Shown in pieces: positions 1-9,954 of a stretch of 64,000 bases of DNA. Each line of letters opens with the position of its first letter. Within the stretch, counting starts at the first letter, position 1. The position numbers and the translations under genes are program-made. The notes beneath the pieces were generated by a model that worked only from the letters and a program-made list of their open reading frames with translations, did not search any database and was not told where the DNA came from. Where the stretch lies: assembly GCF_003201475.1 (NCBI RefSeq), contig NZ_QJJK01000009.1, positions 248,001 through 312,000 of the forward strand. Direction: 5' to 3'. Origin of the DNA: Chelatococcus asaccharovorans. GTDB lineage: Bacteria; Pseudomonadota; Alphaproteobacteria; Rhizobiales; Beijerinckiaceae.

Positions 1-2
1 CC

Positions 3-1073
3 GGCACCCACGGCAAGACGACCACGACCTCGATCGTCGCGACGCTGCTCGATGCCGGGAATTTCGACCCGACGGTCATCAACGGCGGCATCATCAATGC
101 CTATGGCACCAATGCCCGGCTCGGTGCCGGCGACTGGATGGTGGTCGAGGCGGATGAATCCGACGGCACGTTCCTCAAGCTGCCGGCCGATATCGCCATC
201 GTCACCAATATCGACGCCGAGCATCTCGACCACTTCAAGACTTTCGACGCCGTGAAGGGCGCGTTCCGCTCCTTCGTCGACAATATCCCGTTCTATGGCT
301 TTGCCGTGATGTGTATCGACCATCCGGTCGTCCAGGATCTTGTCGGCCATATCGAGGATCGCCGGATCATCACCTATGGCGAGAACCCGCAAGCCGACGT
401 ACGTCTGGTGGTCGACGACCTCACCGGCGGCAAGAGCCAGTTCATCGTCATCATTCGCGACCGCAAGACCGGCGCGAAGGTCGTCATCGACGACCTCGTC
501 ATGCCGATGCCCGGCCATCACAATGCGCTCAATGCGACGGCGGCGATCGCGGTGGCCTATGAGCTTGGCATGCAGCCGGACACCATCCGCAAGGCGCTCG
601 CCTCCTTCGGCGGGGTCAAGCGGCGCTTCACACGCACCGGCGAATGGAACGGCGTCACCATTTTCGACGACTACGGCCACCATCCCGTGGAGATCGCCGC
701 CGTGTTGAAGGCGGCGCGGGCCTCCACCAAGGGGCAGGTCATCGCGGTGATGCAGCCGCATCGCTACAGCCGGCTCTCATCGCTGTTCGACAGCTTCTGC
801 ACCTGCTTCAACGACGCCGACGCCGTGATCGTCGCGCCGGTCTATGCCGCGGGCGAGCAGCCGATCCCCGGCGCTGACCGCGACAGCCTGGTGGCCGGCA
901 TGAAGGCGCGCGGCCATCGCAACGTGCTGGCGCTCGCCGAGCCCGCGGCGCTCGCCGGAATGGTGCGCGACGTCGCCAAGCCGGGCGACTACGTGGTCTG
1001 TCTCGGCGCCGGCACGATCACGGCCTGGGCCTATGCGCTGCCGGGTGAACTCGCGGCGGGGGATGCTGCGTGA
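3..1073 (+). CDS. murC: UDP-N-acetylmuramate--L-alanine ligase, 5' end outside window
   Basis: Cytoplasmic Mur ligase that adds L-alanine to UDP-N-acetylmuramic acid, the first amino acid of the peptidoglycan stem peptide. The reading frame is already open at the left edge and begins with GTHGKTTTT, the ATP-binding P-loop of MurC. It continues through the central Mur ligase domain ([37 protein letters not shown]) and the C-terminal domain ([19 protein letters not shown]). About 100 N-terminal residues (the UDP-substrate domain) lie outside the window. The stop is clean and the product is expected to be full length. It heads the cell-wall and division cluster and is followed by an unusually long gap before murB. 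Confidence 0.97.
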   Translation, partial: GTHGKTTTTSIVATLLDAGNFDPTVINGGIINAYGTNARLGAGDWMVVEADESDGTFLKLPADIAIVTNIDAEHLDHFKTFDAVKGAFRSFVDNIPFYGFAVMCIDHPVVQDLVGHIEDRRIITYGENPQADVRLVVDDLTGGKSQFIVIIRDRKTGAKVVIDDLVMPMPGHHNALNATAAIAVAYELGMQPDTIRKALASFGGVKRRFTRTGEWNGVTIFDDYGHHPVEIAAVLKAARASTKGQVIAVMQPHRYSRLSSLFDSFCTCFNDADAVIVAPVYAAGEQPIPGADRDSLVAGMKARGHRNVLALAEPAALAGMVRDVAKPGDYVVCLGAGTITAWAYALPGELAAGDAA

Positions 1074-1437
1074 CGCCGATTGGCCCCCACCCCTTACCCC
1101 TCCCCGCAAGGGGGAGGGGCGCGTCGGACGTTGCGGCTTTTCCGGAAAGGCCGGCTCTGATCCCTCCCCTCCAGGGGAGGGTGGATCCGCGCGTAGCGCG
1201 GAGCCGGGTGGGGTTGGTGAAGCGCACGCCCTGCGTCGCCGCGAGCCGCGTATACCTCTCCCCGGCGGGGAGAGGTCGCTCGCGCAGCGAGCGGGTGAGG
1301 GGGATTGTCTCCCGGCGGTTCGATGCGATGCCCTCACCCTGTCCCTCTCCCCGCCGGGGAGAGGGAACGCAACCGTCAATGAAGCTGTCATGGGGCCTCG
1401 CCCTGTTGCGGAAGGCGGGGGAGAGAAGGGCCACGCC
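1074..1437. repeat. murC-murB gap filled with palindromic repeats
   Basis: This 364-base gap holds no convincing gene. It contains at least four short GC-rich palindromes: CCCCTCCCCGCAAGGGGGAGG within 1084-1119, CCCTCCCC..GGGGAGGG at 1162-1181, CCTCTCCCCGGCGGGGAGAGG at 1255-1275 and CCCTCTCC..GGAGAGGG at 1343-1365. Smaller hairpins (CCGCGCGTAGCGCGG, CGCTCGCGCAGCGAGCG) lie between them. The first unit recurs almost unchanged near 22.04 kb and, inverted, near 22.21 kb, so this is a dispersed repeat family and not a local terminator. A run of open reading frame crosses it in the murB frame, but the murB family start is downstream. Confidence 0.85.
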
Positions 1438-2373
1438 ATGACAACGCCCCTCGTTGCGCCTTTCCCCGACATCACGGGCGAGCTCGGAGCGATCCCCGGC
1501 CTGCGCGGCAGGCTTGAGGCCAATGCGCCGATGGCGCCGTTGTCGTGGTTCCGCACGGGCGGACCGGCGCAGGTGCTGTTCACCCCGGTCGACGAGGACG
1601 ATCTGGCGCTCTTCCTGGCGAACACGCCCCGGGAGCTGCCGCTCATCGTCGTCGGGCTGGGGTCCAATCTCCTCGTCCGCGATGGCGGCGTGCCCGGCGT
1701 GGTGGTCCGCCTCGGCAAGGGCTTCGGCGGGATCACGGTGGAGCTGGGGCATCACGTGCGTGCCGGTGCCGCCGCACCGGACGTGAAGGTGGCGCGGGTG
1801 GCGGCGGAGGCCGGCATCGACGGGCTCGCCTTCCTCAGGGGTATCCCCGGCGCCATCGGCGGCGCGCTGCGGATGAATGGCGGCGCCTATGGGGGCGAGA
1901 CGGCGGACGTCCTCGTCAGCGCGCGGGCGCTCGACCGGGCGGGAAACCGCCACGAGCTCACCGCCGCCGCCATGGGCTTTACTTACCGGCACTGCGATGC
2001 GCCGGAGGACTTCATCTTCGTCGAGGGACTGTTTTCCGGGCGCCCGGGGGATCCCGCGGAGATCCTGGCGCGCATGAACGCCATCACCGAGGCGCGGGCG
2101 TCCTCGCAGCCGGTGAATACGCGCACCGGCGGGTCCACCTTCAAGAACCCGCCCGGCGCCAAGGCCTGGGAACTCGTCGATCGCGCCGGCGGGCGGGGCC
2201 TGCGCCGCGGCATGGCGCAGGTCTCGGAGATGCATTGCAACTTCCTCGTCAATCTCGGCGGGGCGACGGCGGCCGACATCGAGGGGCTCGGCGAGGAGCT
2301 GCGCAGCCGCGTCCGCGAATCAGCGGGCATCGAGCTCGAATGGGAAATCAGGCGCATCGGCCTGGCGGCTTGA
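1438..2373 (+). CDS. murB: UDP-N-acetylenolpyruvoylglucosamine reductase
   Basis: FAD-dependent, NADPH-using enzyme that reduces UDP-GlcNAc-enolpyruvate to UDP-MurNAc in the cytoplasm. The 311-residue product shows the FAD-binding segments [13 protein letters not shown] and [20 protein letters not shown]. It also has [11 protein letters not shown], which carries the catalytic serine of the family, and the C-terminal [25 protein letters not shown]. The frame is open upstream to about 1033, but the homologous sequence begins at the ATG used here and the upstream part is repeat DNA. It has the length of the short type II MurB. It is followed 26 bases later by ddl. Confidence 0.95.
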   Translation: MTTPLVAPFPDITGELGAIPGLRGRLEANAPMAPLSWFRTGGPAQVLFTPVDEDDLALFLANTPRELPLIVVGLGSNLLVRDGGVPGVVVRLGKGFGGITVELGHHVRAGAAAPDVKVARVAAEAGIDGLAFLRGIPGAIGGALRMNGGAYGGETADVLVSARALDRAGNRHELTAAAMGFTYRHCDAPEDFIFVEGLFSGRPGDPAEILARMNAITEARASSQPVNTRTGGSTFKNPPGAKAWELVDRAGGRGLRRGMAQVSEMHCNFLVNLGGATAADIEGLGEELRSRVRESAGIELEWEIRRIGLAA

Positions 2374-2399
2374 GCCGGACCGGACAGCGGAGGACAGTC

Positions 2400-3323
2400 A
2401 TGACGCAACATGTCGCGGTTCTGATGGGCGGATGGTCGGCCGAGCGGGACGTCTCGCTGTCGTCCGGCAACGGCTGCGCGGAGGCGCTCGAGGGCAAGGG
2501 CTACCGCGTGACGCGGGTGGATGTCGGGCGTGACATCGCGGCCGTGCTGGCCGATCTCAAGCCCGACGTCGCCTTCAATGCGCTGCATGGGCGCGTAGGG
2601 GAAGATGGCACCGTCCAGGGCATCCTGGAAGTCATGCGCATTCCCTACACGCATTCCGGGGTTCTGGCGTCCGCGCTCGCCATGCAGAAGGACAAGGCCA
2701 AGCTCATCCTGGCCGCCGCAGGCGTGCCCGTGGCGCATGGCATCGTCGTCCACCGCCGCGAGGCGGCCAAGCGGCATGTTCTGCCGCCGCCCTATGTGCT
2801 GAAGCCGGTCAATGAGGGATCGTCCTTCGGGGTGGTTATCGTGCGGGAGGACCGCACCCATCCTCCACAGGAATTGTTAAGGGACGACTGGGCCTACGGG
2901 GACTATCTCCTGGCCGAAAAATTCATCGCCGGCCGCGAGCTGACCTGCGCCGTGATGGGCGACAAGGCGTTGGATATCATCGATATCAGGCCCGCCACCG
3001 GTCAGTTCTACGACTACGACGCGAAATATGCCAAGGGCGGGTCAATTCACGTCCTCCCGGCACAAATTAAACCGAATATTTACCAACAGGTTCAACAGTT
3101 GGCGTTAACGGCGCATCAAGCTCTCGGCTGTCGAGGCGTCAGTCGCGCCGACTTTCGCTATGACGACCGCCCCGAGGGGAGGGGAGAACTTGTGTGCCTC
3201 GAAGTGAACACTCAACCGGGAATGACGGCGACGAGTCTGGTGCCGGAAGCGGCGGCCTATGCCGGCTATTCCTTCGGTGAGCTCGTGCAATGGATGGTGA
3301 AGGACGCTTCCTGCGATCGCTAG
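2400..3323 (+). CDS. ddl: D-alanine--D-alanine ligase
   Basis: ATP-grasp enzyme that joins two D-alanines for the peptidoglycan pentapeptide. The 307-residue product begins MTQHVAVLMGGWSAERDVSL, has NALHGRVGEDGTVQGILE for substrate binding, the ATP-grasp segment PYVLKPVNEGSSFGVVIV and the metal-binding CLEVNTQPGMTATSLVPE. The ATG follows an AGGACAG stretch a few bases upstream. A frame open from 1545 joins it but is only the +1 shadow of murB. The last ~280 bases are less GC-rich than the rest, notably around 3050-3110, where the Caulobacter equivalent carries the ftsQA promoter. Confidence 0.95.
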   Translation: MTQHVAVLMGGWSAERDVSLSSGNGCAEALEGKGYRVTRVDVGRDIAAVLADLKPDVAFNALHGRVGEDGTVQGILEVMRIPYTHSGVLASALAMQKDKAKLILAAAGVPVAHGIVVHRREAAKRHVLPPPYVLKPVNEGSSFGVVIVREDRTHPPQELLRDDWAYGDYLLAEKFIAGRELTCAVMGDKALDIIDIRPATGQFYDYDAKYAKGGSIHVLPAQIKPNIYQQVQQLALTAHQALGCRGVSRADFRYDDRPEGRGELVCLEVNTQPGMTATSLVPEAAAYAGYSFGELVQWMVKDASCDR

Positions 3324-3376
3324 CATTCGCGGCCGGGGAAGGCGTAGCAGCAAGAAGTGTGGCCGGGAGTAGCAAC

Positions 3377-4264
3377 GTGTCCGCGTCCATCTTAGGTGTG
3401 ATGACAGGTAGACGTCGCAGGTCGCGCGCGGGGGCTGCCGCCGCGACCTCGTTCGAACAGCGTCTGCCCCGTGGAACGGGCAGCGCGCTGACGCTTGGCT
3501 TCCTGGCGGCCGTCAGCATCTATGGCATCGTGCTCGGCGGCCATGTCGAGGACTTTCGCCAGGCCTATGGTGAACCGCGGCATGCCATCGCGCGGGCTCT
3601 GGGCTTCGGCATCAACCAGATCAACATCTCCGGCCTGGTCGAGCTCTCCCCCACGGAAGTGCTCGGCGCAGCCGGCATCTCGCCGAAGATCTCGCTCGCG
3701 CTGCTCGATGCGGCCGAGGTGCGCCAGCGGCTCGAACTCGTGCCCCTCATCAAGGAGGCATCGGTCCGCAAGCTCTATCCGAACGAGTTGTCGATCAGCA
3801 TCACCGAGCGCAAGCCGCACGCCATCTGGCAGCAGAACGGCGAGCTCTTCGTGATCGCCACGGACGGCACCGTCATCGACATGCTGAACGATGCGCGTTT
3901 CGTGCGGCTGCCGCTCGTTGTCGGCGACCAGGCCAATGTGCAGTCGAAAGACTATCTGAAGCTGCGCGAGGAAGCCGGGCCGCTGAAGCAGCGCATCCGC
4001 GCCGGCATCCTCGTCGCCGGGCGCCGCTGGGACCTCAAGCTCGACAATGGCGTGGATATCCGCCTGCCCGAGGAGGGCGCGGGCGCCGCCATCGCGCGGC
4101 TCGCCGCCCTGGAGCGCGACCAGCACATCCTGGACAAGGACATTCTGTCCGTCGACATGCGCATGGGCGACCGTCTCGTCCTGCGCCTGAGCGAAGAGGC
4201 AGCGCAGATCCGGGCCGACCGGCTCAACAAGAAACCCAACAAGCAGAAGGGGCCGGAGATATGA
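3377..4264 (+). CDS. ftsQ: Cell division protein FtsQ
   Basis: Bitopic inner-membrane divisome protein that links early and late division proteins. The 295-residue product has a basic cytoplasmic N-terminus, one membrane segment (LTLGFLAAVSIYGIVLGG, about residues 40-57), a POTRA domain (FGINQINISGLVELSPTEVLGAAGI) and the FtsQ/DivIB domain (KLYPNELSISITERKPHAIWQ). I chose the GTG start because GGGAG lies seven bases upstream. An ATG at 3290, inside the end of ddl, would add 29 residues but lacks a ribosome-binding site, and an ATG at 3401 is also possible. Its stop overlaps the ftsA start by four bases (ATGA), so the two are translationally coupled. Confidence 0.9.
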   Translation: MSASILGVMTGRRRRSRAGAAAATSFEQRLPRGTGSALTLGFLAAVSIYGIVLGGHVEDFRQAYGEPRHAIARALGFGINQINISGLVELSPTEVLGAAGISPKISLALLDAAEVRQRLELVPLIKEASVRKLYPNELSISITERKPHAIWQQNGELFVIATDGTVIDMLNDARFVRLPLVVGDQANVQSKDYLKLREEAGPLKQRIRAGILVAGRRWDLKLDNGVDIRLPEEGAGAAIARLAALERDQHILDKDILSVDMRMGDRLVLRLSEEAAQIRADRLNKKPNKQKGPEI

Positions 4265-5598
4265 GCTTCAGCAACGGTCTCACACCTCGGCTGAAGCCGC
4301 TGTCGGCGCGCAAAAGTGCGATCCTCTCTGTCCTCGACGTGGGCACGAGCAAGGTGGTCTGCCTCATTGCGCAGCTCAATCCCGTCTCGGAAGGCGAGGC
4401 GCTGCGCGGCCGCACCCATCTCGCCCGGGTTCTCGGCATCGGTCACCAGCGCTCTCTCGGCCTGAAGGGCGGCATCATCGTCGACCTGGAAGCCGCCGAA
4501 CGCTCCATCCGCCAGGCGGTGGATGCGGCCGAACGCATGGCCAAGGTCGAGGTGCGCTCAGTTCTCGTCAACCTCACGGGCGGGCGCACCGGCTCGCAGA
4601 GCTATGCCGCGAATGTCGGCGTGCGCTCCGGCTCGGTCTCCAACGGCGACATCCACCGTGTGCTCGATGCGGCGAGCGCCTATAGCGTCCGTCCCGGGCG
4701 GGCCGTGCTGCACGCCCTGCCGACCGGCTTCTCGCTCGACGGACAGACCGGGATCCTCGATCCCGCCGGCATGATCGGCCAGAACCTCGGCGTCGACATG
4801 CATGTCGTGACGGCCGACAGCGCGGCTGCGCGCAACCTCATGCTCGCCGTCGAGCGCTGCCATCTCGATGTCGAGGCGATTATCTCCACGCCTTATGCGG
4901 CCGGCCTTTCGGCGCTCGTCGACGACGAGGCCGAGATCGGCGCCACCCTCATCGACATGGGCGGGGGCACGACCTCGGTCGGCGTCTTCGCCGGCGGGCA
5001 TCTGGTGCATGTGGATGCGCTCGCGGTCGGCGGGCACCATGTGACCATGGATATCGCCCGCGGGCTCTCCACCCGCGTGGCTGTCGCCGAGCGTCTGAAG
5101 ACACTCTACGGCTCGGCGATATCGTCACCTTCGGATGAGCGGGAAATTATTTCCGTTCCGCAGGTAGACGAAGAAGAGCGCGATGTTGCCAATCATATGC
5201 CAAAGTCTAGTCTAGTGCGAATCATCAAGCCACGCGTCGAGGAAATACTTGAACTGGTGCGTGATCGATTGAGGCGTGCGGGCTTCGCGGCGGGTGCAGG
5301 CCGTCGCGTTGTTCTCACAGGCGGTGCAAGTCAGCTGACCGGCGTGCCGGAAATGGCGCGTCGCATTCTCGGTGGTGACAAGGGAGCGGCCCAGGTGCGT
5401 ATCGGCCGGCCGCTCGGTGTGAAGGGGTTGCCGGAGGCGGCAAAGGGGCCTGCCTTCTCGGTTGGGATTGGCCTTCTGGTTTATCCGCAGGTGGCCCATG
5501 TGGAGCATTTCGAGCCGAACACCGGGGGGGTCTATCTCGGCACAGGCACGGATGGGTATTTGGCGCGTATGGGGCGGTGGATCAAAGATAGTTTTTGA
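4261..5598 (+). CDS. ftsA: Cell division protein FtsA
   Basis: Actin-like ATPase that anchors FtsZ filaments to the membrane and recruits later divisome proteins. The 445-residue product has the phosphate-1 motif [17 protein letters not shown], the 1C insertion domain ([20 protein letters not shown]), the phosphate-2 motif [16 protein letters not shown] and the adenosine motif [18 protein letters not shown]. The C-terminus [13 protein letters not shown] is the expected amphipathic membrane-targeting helix. It overlaps ftsQ by four bases. The stretch at about 5140-5240 is richer in A+T than the rest of the gene and could hold promoter elements for ftsZ, though I see no clear consensus. Confidence 0.97.
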   Translation: MSFSNGLTPRLKPLSARKSAILSVLDVGTSKVVCLIAQLNPVSEGEALRGRTHLARVLGIGHQRSLGLKGGIIVDLEAAERSIRQAVDAAERMAKVEVRSVLVNLTGGRTGSQSYAANVGVRSGSVSNGDIHRVLDAASAYSVRPGRAVLHALPTGFSLDGQTGILDPAGMIGQNLGVDMHVVTADSAAARNLMLAVERCHLDVEAIISTPYAAGLSALVDDEAEIGATLIDMGGGTTSVGVFAGGHLVHVDALAVGGHHVTMDIARGLSTRVAVAERLKTLYGSAISSPSDEREIISVPQVDEEERDVANHMPKSSLVRIIKPRVEEILELVRDRLRRAGFAAGAGRRVVLTGGASQLTGVPEMARRILGGDKGAAQVRIGRPLGVKGLPEAAKGPAFSVGIGLLVYPQVAHVEHFEPNTGGVYLGTGTDGYLARMGRWIKDSF

Positions 5599-5705
5599 CC
5601 GCCAAGAGCTTTGACCGATGGCGGCGCGGCGGCCGCTACGAGGTCCGGGATAGGCACGGAGAGGCGCGCAGCCGAGCGCCGTTAAGTACAAGAAGAGGCC
5701 ACGAC

Positions 5706-7421
5706 ATGGCGATCAATCTGCAAGCCCCGGACATCCGGGAACTCAAGCCGCATATCACGGTGCTCGGCGTCGGCGGCGCGGGTGGCAACGCGGTCAACAA
5801 CATGATCGATTCCGGATTGATGGGAGTCGAGTTCTGTGTTGCGAACACCGACGCCCAGGCCTTGTCGAGTTCGCATTGCGAACGCATCATCCAGATGGGC
5901 CTGGAAGTGACGCAGGGGCTCGGCGCCGGCTCACAGCCGGAGATCGGCCGGGCTGCCGCCGAGGAAGTGATCGACGAGATCCGCGATCAGCTGTCCGGCG
6001 CGCATATGGTGTTCATCACCGCCGGCATGGGTGGTGGCACCGGCACGGGTGCTGCCCCCGTGATTGCGCGTGCGGCCCGCGACATGGGCATACTCACCGT
6101 CGGTGTCGTGACCAAGCCGTTCCAGTTCGAGGGCATGCGCCGCATGAAAGTGGCGGAGGCCGGCATCGTCGAGCTGCAGCAGGCCGTCGACACGCTGATC
6201 GTCATCCCGAATCAGAACCTCTTCCGCGTCGCCAACGAGCGCACCACCTTCGCCGACGCCTTCGCGATGGCCGACCAGGTGCTCTATTCGGGCGTTGCCT
6301 GCATCACCGACCTCATGGTCAAGGAAGGTCTCATCAACCTCGACTTCGCCGACGTGCGCGCCATCATGCGCGGCATGGGCAAGGCGATGATGGGCACGGG
6401 CGAAGCCTCCGGCGAGCGCCGCGCCATCACCGCCGCCGAGGCGGCGATCGCCAATCCGCTGCTCGATGACGTCTCGATGAAGGGCGCGCGCGGCCTCCTC
6501 ATCTCGATCACCGGCGGCAACGACCTCACCCTCTACGAAGTCGACGAAGCCGCGACCCGCATCCGCGAGGAGGTGGACCACGAGGCCAACATCATCCTCG
6601 GCGCGACCTTCGATTCGAGCCTCGACGGGGTGATCCGCGTGTCCGTGGTCGCCACGGGGATCGACCATGCCCTGCTCGAAGGTGCGCAGGATCCCTCGCT
6701 CACCGAGCAGCGCATCGCTGAAGTGGCCGAGCGCCTCCGCACGGAAGCGCGGCAGCGCGTCGCGCCTGCGATCCCGGCGGCGCCCCAGTCGGTCGCCCCG
6801 AACGCCAGCCTGCCCGAGCCCGCTTTCGTGCCCCCGGCGTCGGCTGATATGGTCCAGCAGGCGCCTGCCGCGGTGGTGCATCGCGACGTCACGATCGAGC
6901 CGGCCCAGCCGCGCCCGAGCATGGCCTCCCAGCCCGCTATGACCCCGGCCCCGGCGGAGGCTGCACCGCATCCGCAGCATTTCATTCCGCCCCAGGCGGA
7001 GCGCGCGACCATCCGCCCGGCCCGCATGCCGCGCGTGGATGAACTGCCGCTGCCGGCGCAGAACCAGATCCGGGCCACGCGCGGCGAGGTCGACAACCGC
7101 GCGGCTGCGGCCGACACGAAGCGCATGACGCTGCTGCAGCGTCTTGCGTCCGTTGGCCTTGGCCGCAAGGAAGAGCCCCAGCCGCAGCCGGAGCCTCGTC
7201 AGCAGCGCCAGGCGCCGCCGGCTGGCTACCAGCAGGCCCCGGTGCAGCCCTCGGCGACCCATGCCGAATACGGCAAGCGCCCGAACCAGCCTCAGGCTCC
7301 GCAGGGCTATCGTCCGGCGCAGGGTAATCTCGATCAACACGGCCGCGCCCCTCAGCAGGCGCGTCCGACGGAAGATGATCAGCTGGAGATTCCGGCTTTC
7401 CTGCGCCGGCAGGCCAATTGA
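5706..7421 (+). CDS. ftsZ: Cell division protein FtsZ
   Basis: Tubulin-like GTPase that forms the cytokinetic ring. The 571-residue product has the N-terminal GTP-binding loop [12 protein letters not shown] (about residues 22-33), the tubulin signature [10 protein letters not shown] (near 109) and the T7-loop region [11 protein letters not shown]. After about residue 330 a long, low-complexity Pro/Gln/Ala linker runs to the conserved C-terminal peptide [15 protein letters not shown], which binds FtsA and other partners. Such long linkers are normal in Rhizobiales FtsZ. The ATG is preceded by AAGAAGAGG at a good distance. A frame open from 5595 adds 37 residues unlike the family. Confidence 0.98.
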   Translation: MAINLQAPDIRELKPHITVLGVGGAGGNAVNNMIDSGLMGVEFCVANTDAQALSSSHCERIIQMGLEVTQGLGAGSQPEIGRAAAEEVIDEIRDQLSGAHMVFITAGMGGGTGTGAAPVIARAARDMGILTVGVVTKPFQFEGMRRMKVAEAGIVELQQAVDTLIVIPNQNLFRVANERTTFADAFAMADQVLYSGVACITDLMVKEGLINLDFADVRAIMRGMGKAMMGTGEASGERRAITAAEAAIANPLLDDVSMKGARGLLISITGGNDLTLYEVDEAATRIREEVDHEANIILGATFDSSLDGVIRVSVVATGIDHALLEGAQDPSLTEQRIAEVAERLRTEARQRVAPAIPAAPQSVAPNASLPEPAFVPPASADMVQQAPAAVVHRDVTIEPAQPRPSMASQPAMTPAPAEAAPHPQHFIPPQAERATIRPARMPRVDELPLPAQNQIRATRGEVDNRAAAADTKRMTLLQRLASVGLGRKEEPQPQPEPRQQRQAPPAGYQQAPVQPSATHAEYGKRPNQPQAPQGYRPAQGNLDQHGRAPQQARPTEDDQLEIPAFLRRQAN

Positions 7422-7538
7422 TCGATTCGGTTTCCAAGTTGAGTTGATCGCGATCACGCGCGACGCAAGGAATGATTCGTAAACGCGTGGCGCCGCGGCC
7501 TGTCAAAGCTGTTGACGGGTCCGCGGCGTCTCGTGTTT

Positions 7539-7563
7539 CAGGGCGGATCGAGCCGCCCTGTTT
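7539..7563 (+). terminator. Probable terminator after ftsZ
   Basis: An 8-bp GC-rich stem CAGGGCGG / CCGCCCTG with a six-base loop is followed by TTTGC. The U-tract is short, so termination may be partial. It sits in the 326-base gap between ftsZ and lpxC. The rest of the gap is A+T-rich at 7565-7600 and probably holds the lpxC promoter, but I cannot assign -35 and -10 boxes with confidence. Confidence 0.5.
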
Positions 7564-7747
7564 GCAATTCGTAAACTATTGATTAATAGATTGAATTCGA
7601 CGCGGCCTTGCGCCGCTGCGTTGTTACAGAACGTAAGGAAGCGTGATTTGGCCTCTTATGAGGCGACGCGTATGGTGCGCCGGACATTGTGGATTGGCGG
7701 GTGATTTTCTATCGGTTTCCCAGCGATCGGCATGTCATTAGTTGCTT

Positions 7748-8773
7748 ATGAAACGAACCCTCGCGCCGCGAGGACGCAACCGGACACGAATGATGCCATC
7801 AAGCAAACAGACGACCCTTGCAGCCGTAGTAACGCTCGATGGCATCGGCGTTCATTCCGGCAAGCCGGTCAGTCTGGCGCTTCACCCCGCCGATATCGGG
7901 CATGGTATCGTGTTTCTGCGCACCGGCCTCGAGGGTCGTGCGGATCGCCTGATCGAGGCTAGCCATCGCTATGTTTCCGCGACAGAGCTCTGCACGGTTG
8001 TCGGCGACGAGTCCGGTGGTGTGGTTGCGACCATCGAGCATCTGATGTCCGCCCTTTACGGTTTGGGCGTCGACAACGTGCTTGTCGAGATCGATGGCGC
8101 CGAGGTCCCGATCCTGGACGGAAGTGCGGCGCGCTTCGTGGAGGCCATACTCCAGGCTGGCATCGTGTCCCAGAAGGCCCAGCGTCGTTTTGTCAAGGTG
8201 TTGCGTCCGGTCCGCATCGACCAGGGGCGTGCCTTTGCCGAGCTGCGGCCTTACGACCACGGTTTCCAACTCGACGTCGAGATCAATTTCGACGATGCCG
8301 TCATCGGCCGCCAGCGCAAGATCGTCGATCTCGACGAACATGTCTTCCGCCGCGAGATCGCCAGCGCCCGTACATTCGGTTTCATGCGCGACGTCGAGCG
8401 TTACTGGAAGGCCGGCTTCGCCCTTGGCTCGTCGCTGGAGAACACCGTGGCGGTTGGCGACGATGGTGTCGTCAATGCCGAGGGTCTGCGCTTCCCCGAC
8501 GAATTCGTGCGCCACAAGCTGCTTGATGCGGTGGGCGATCTCGCGCTCGCAGGTTACCCCATTCTGGGGGCATACCGCGCCTATTGCGGTGGCCATCGCA
8601 TGAATTTCGGTATCCTGCGGGAGCTGTTCAGCGATCGCGCGAATTACGCGCTTGTCGACGGGCCGAAGGTGGAGCGGACCAAGGGCGAAACGATCAAGGC
8701 GCGACGCGATGGTGGTCATGCCGAAATGCCGGCTGGCATGGCCGTCGCGGCTTTTGCGCCTGAGGTGAATTGA
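7748..8773 (+). CDS. lpxC: UDP-3-O-acyl-N-acetylglucosamine deacetylase
   Basis: Zinc deacetylase that performs the committed step of lipid A synthesis. The product shows RQ-type N-terminal sequence TTLAAVVTLDGIGVHSGKP, the zinc motif IEHLMSALYGLGVDN, and the second zinc/catalytic motif HKLLDAVGDLALAG, followed by GHRMNFGILREL. This start gives 341 residues. ATGs at 7790 and 7793 would give about 327 residues and match the usual length (about 310-320) better, but none of the candidates has a strong ribosome-binding site. LpxC levels are often protease-controlled through the C-terminus, which here ends in AVAAFAPEVN. Confidence 0.95.
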   Translation: MKRTLAPRGRNRTRMMPSSKQTTLAAVVTLDGIGVHSGKPVSLALHPADIGHGIVFLRTGLEGRADRLIEASHRYVSATELCTVVGDESGGVVATIEHLMSALYGLGVDNVLVEIDGAEVPILDGSAARFVEAILQAGIVSQKAQRRFVKVLRPVRIDQGRAFAELRPYDHGFQLDVEINFDDAVIGRQRKIVDLDEHVFRREIASARTFGFMRDVERYWKAGFALGSSLENTVAVGDDGVVNAEGLRFPDEFVRHKLLDAVGDLALAGYPILGAYRAYCGGHRMNFGILRELFSDRANYALVDGPKVERTKGETIKARRDGGHAEMPAGMAVAAFAPEVN

Positions 8774-8958
8774 TCCGGGGGCAATGAAGCAATATGGCTT
8801 TTTTGCCTTGGAAAGGTCATTTTCCCCCTGAAATTTCCACAGCGTCACTATCCTGGTGAACCGTCGCGTCGCTTGGCGTATGCCCGTCGTTAGGGTAAAC
8901 AGCCGGGGGCGTGACTGATTGCGCCATTGGATGCACCGACTTGGAGGACCTTCCAGGG

Positions 8959-9852
8959 ATGTATTTCTCATATCTGTCGAGGATCGGGCGGTCTGGTCGC
9001 CGTACCGCTCTCCTGAGGGGAACGGTGCTCGTCCTCGCCAGCTTTCCGCTGGCGGGCTGCGATTCGCTTTCGTCGCTCAATCCGTTCGACAAGACCGAAA
9101 AGTACAAGCCCGAGATTATTCCGGAAGTTCCGGCTGATCAGATCTATAACGAGGGTTTGGCCCATATCGACAAGCGCAACTATAGCGATGCTGCGAAGAA
9201 GTTCGATGCGCTCGACAAGCAGTATCCCTATTCGCAGTGGTCGCAGAAGGCGCTCATCATGAACACCTACGCCAATTATGAGGGCGGGGCGTATGATGAT
9301 GCGATCAGTTCGGCAAGGCGCTATCTCGCCCTGCATCCGGCGAGCCAGGATGCGGCCTATGCGCAATATCTGATGGCCATGTCCTACTACAAGGAAGTGC
9401 CGGATGTATCGCGTGACCAGGAGCGGGCCGAGAAGGCGCTTGTCGCCCTGCAGGAGCTGGTCGATCGGTATCCGAAGTCCGAATATGTGCCCGACGCCAA
9501 GTTCAAGATCCAGGTGCTGCGCGACCAGCTCGCCGGCAAGGAGATGGAAGTTGGCCGCTACTACCTGAAAAAGCGCAACTACACCGCGGCGATCAACCGC
9601 TTCCGCATCGTCGTGAGCAAGTATCAGACGACCCGCCATGTCGAGGAAGCGCTGGAGCGTCTCGTGGAAGCCTATATGGCTCTCGGTATCGTTGCGGAGG
9701 CGCAGACCGCGGCGGCCGTGCTCGGCCACAACTTCCCGGACAGCCAGTGGTATAAAGATGCCTATGCGCTTCTTGCCAAGGACGGGATCCAGCCGCGTGA
9801 AGACACCGGCTCGTGGATCAGCAAGATCTTCAGCGGTGGCCGCCTGGGCTGA
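8959..9852 (+). CDS. bamD: Outer membrane assembly lipoprotein BamD
   Basis: Lipoprotein of the BAM complex that inserts beta-barrel proteins into the outer membrane. The 297-residue product has an N-terminal signal with lipobox LAGC (RGTVLVLASFPLAGCDSL), giving a lipidated Cys at about residue 35. It is followed by a row of tetratricopeptide repeats (NEGLAHIDKRNYSDAAKKF, ALIMNTYANYEGGAYDDAI and AKFKIQVLRDQLAGKEM). GGAGG lies 11 bases before the ATG. A start at 8911 would put 16 extra residues before the signal peptide and is less likely. It stands alone between lpxC and recN, as in many alphaproteobacteria. Confidence 0.93.
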   Translation: MYFSYLSRIGRSGRRTALLRGTVLVLASFPLAGCDSLSSLNPFDKTEKYKPEIIPEVPADQIYNEGLAHIDKRNYSDAAKKFDALDKQYPYSQWSQKALIMNTYANYEGGAYDDAISSARRYLALHPASQDAAYAQYLMAMSYYKEVPDVSRDQERAEKALVALQELVDRYPKSEYVPDAKFKIQVLRDQLAGKEMEVGRYYLKKRNYTAAINRFRIVVSKYQTTRHVEEALERLVEAYMALGIVAEAQTAAAVLGHNFPDSQWYKDAYALLAKDGIQPREDTGSWISKIFSGGRLG

Positions 9853-9954
9853 TTCGGTTTCCATGCTGGCGCCGCCGCGATTGGCGCGCGCCTGCATGGC
9901 GCAAGTGCATCATTTCGGTTGCATTCTCCCCCCTTGTTGCGTTGAGACTGGCTT

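Noticed and set aside
5931-7457. A 508-codon frame antisense to ftsZ
   Set aside because: Shadow of a strongly biased gene; no domain or ribosome-binding site.
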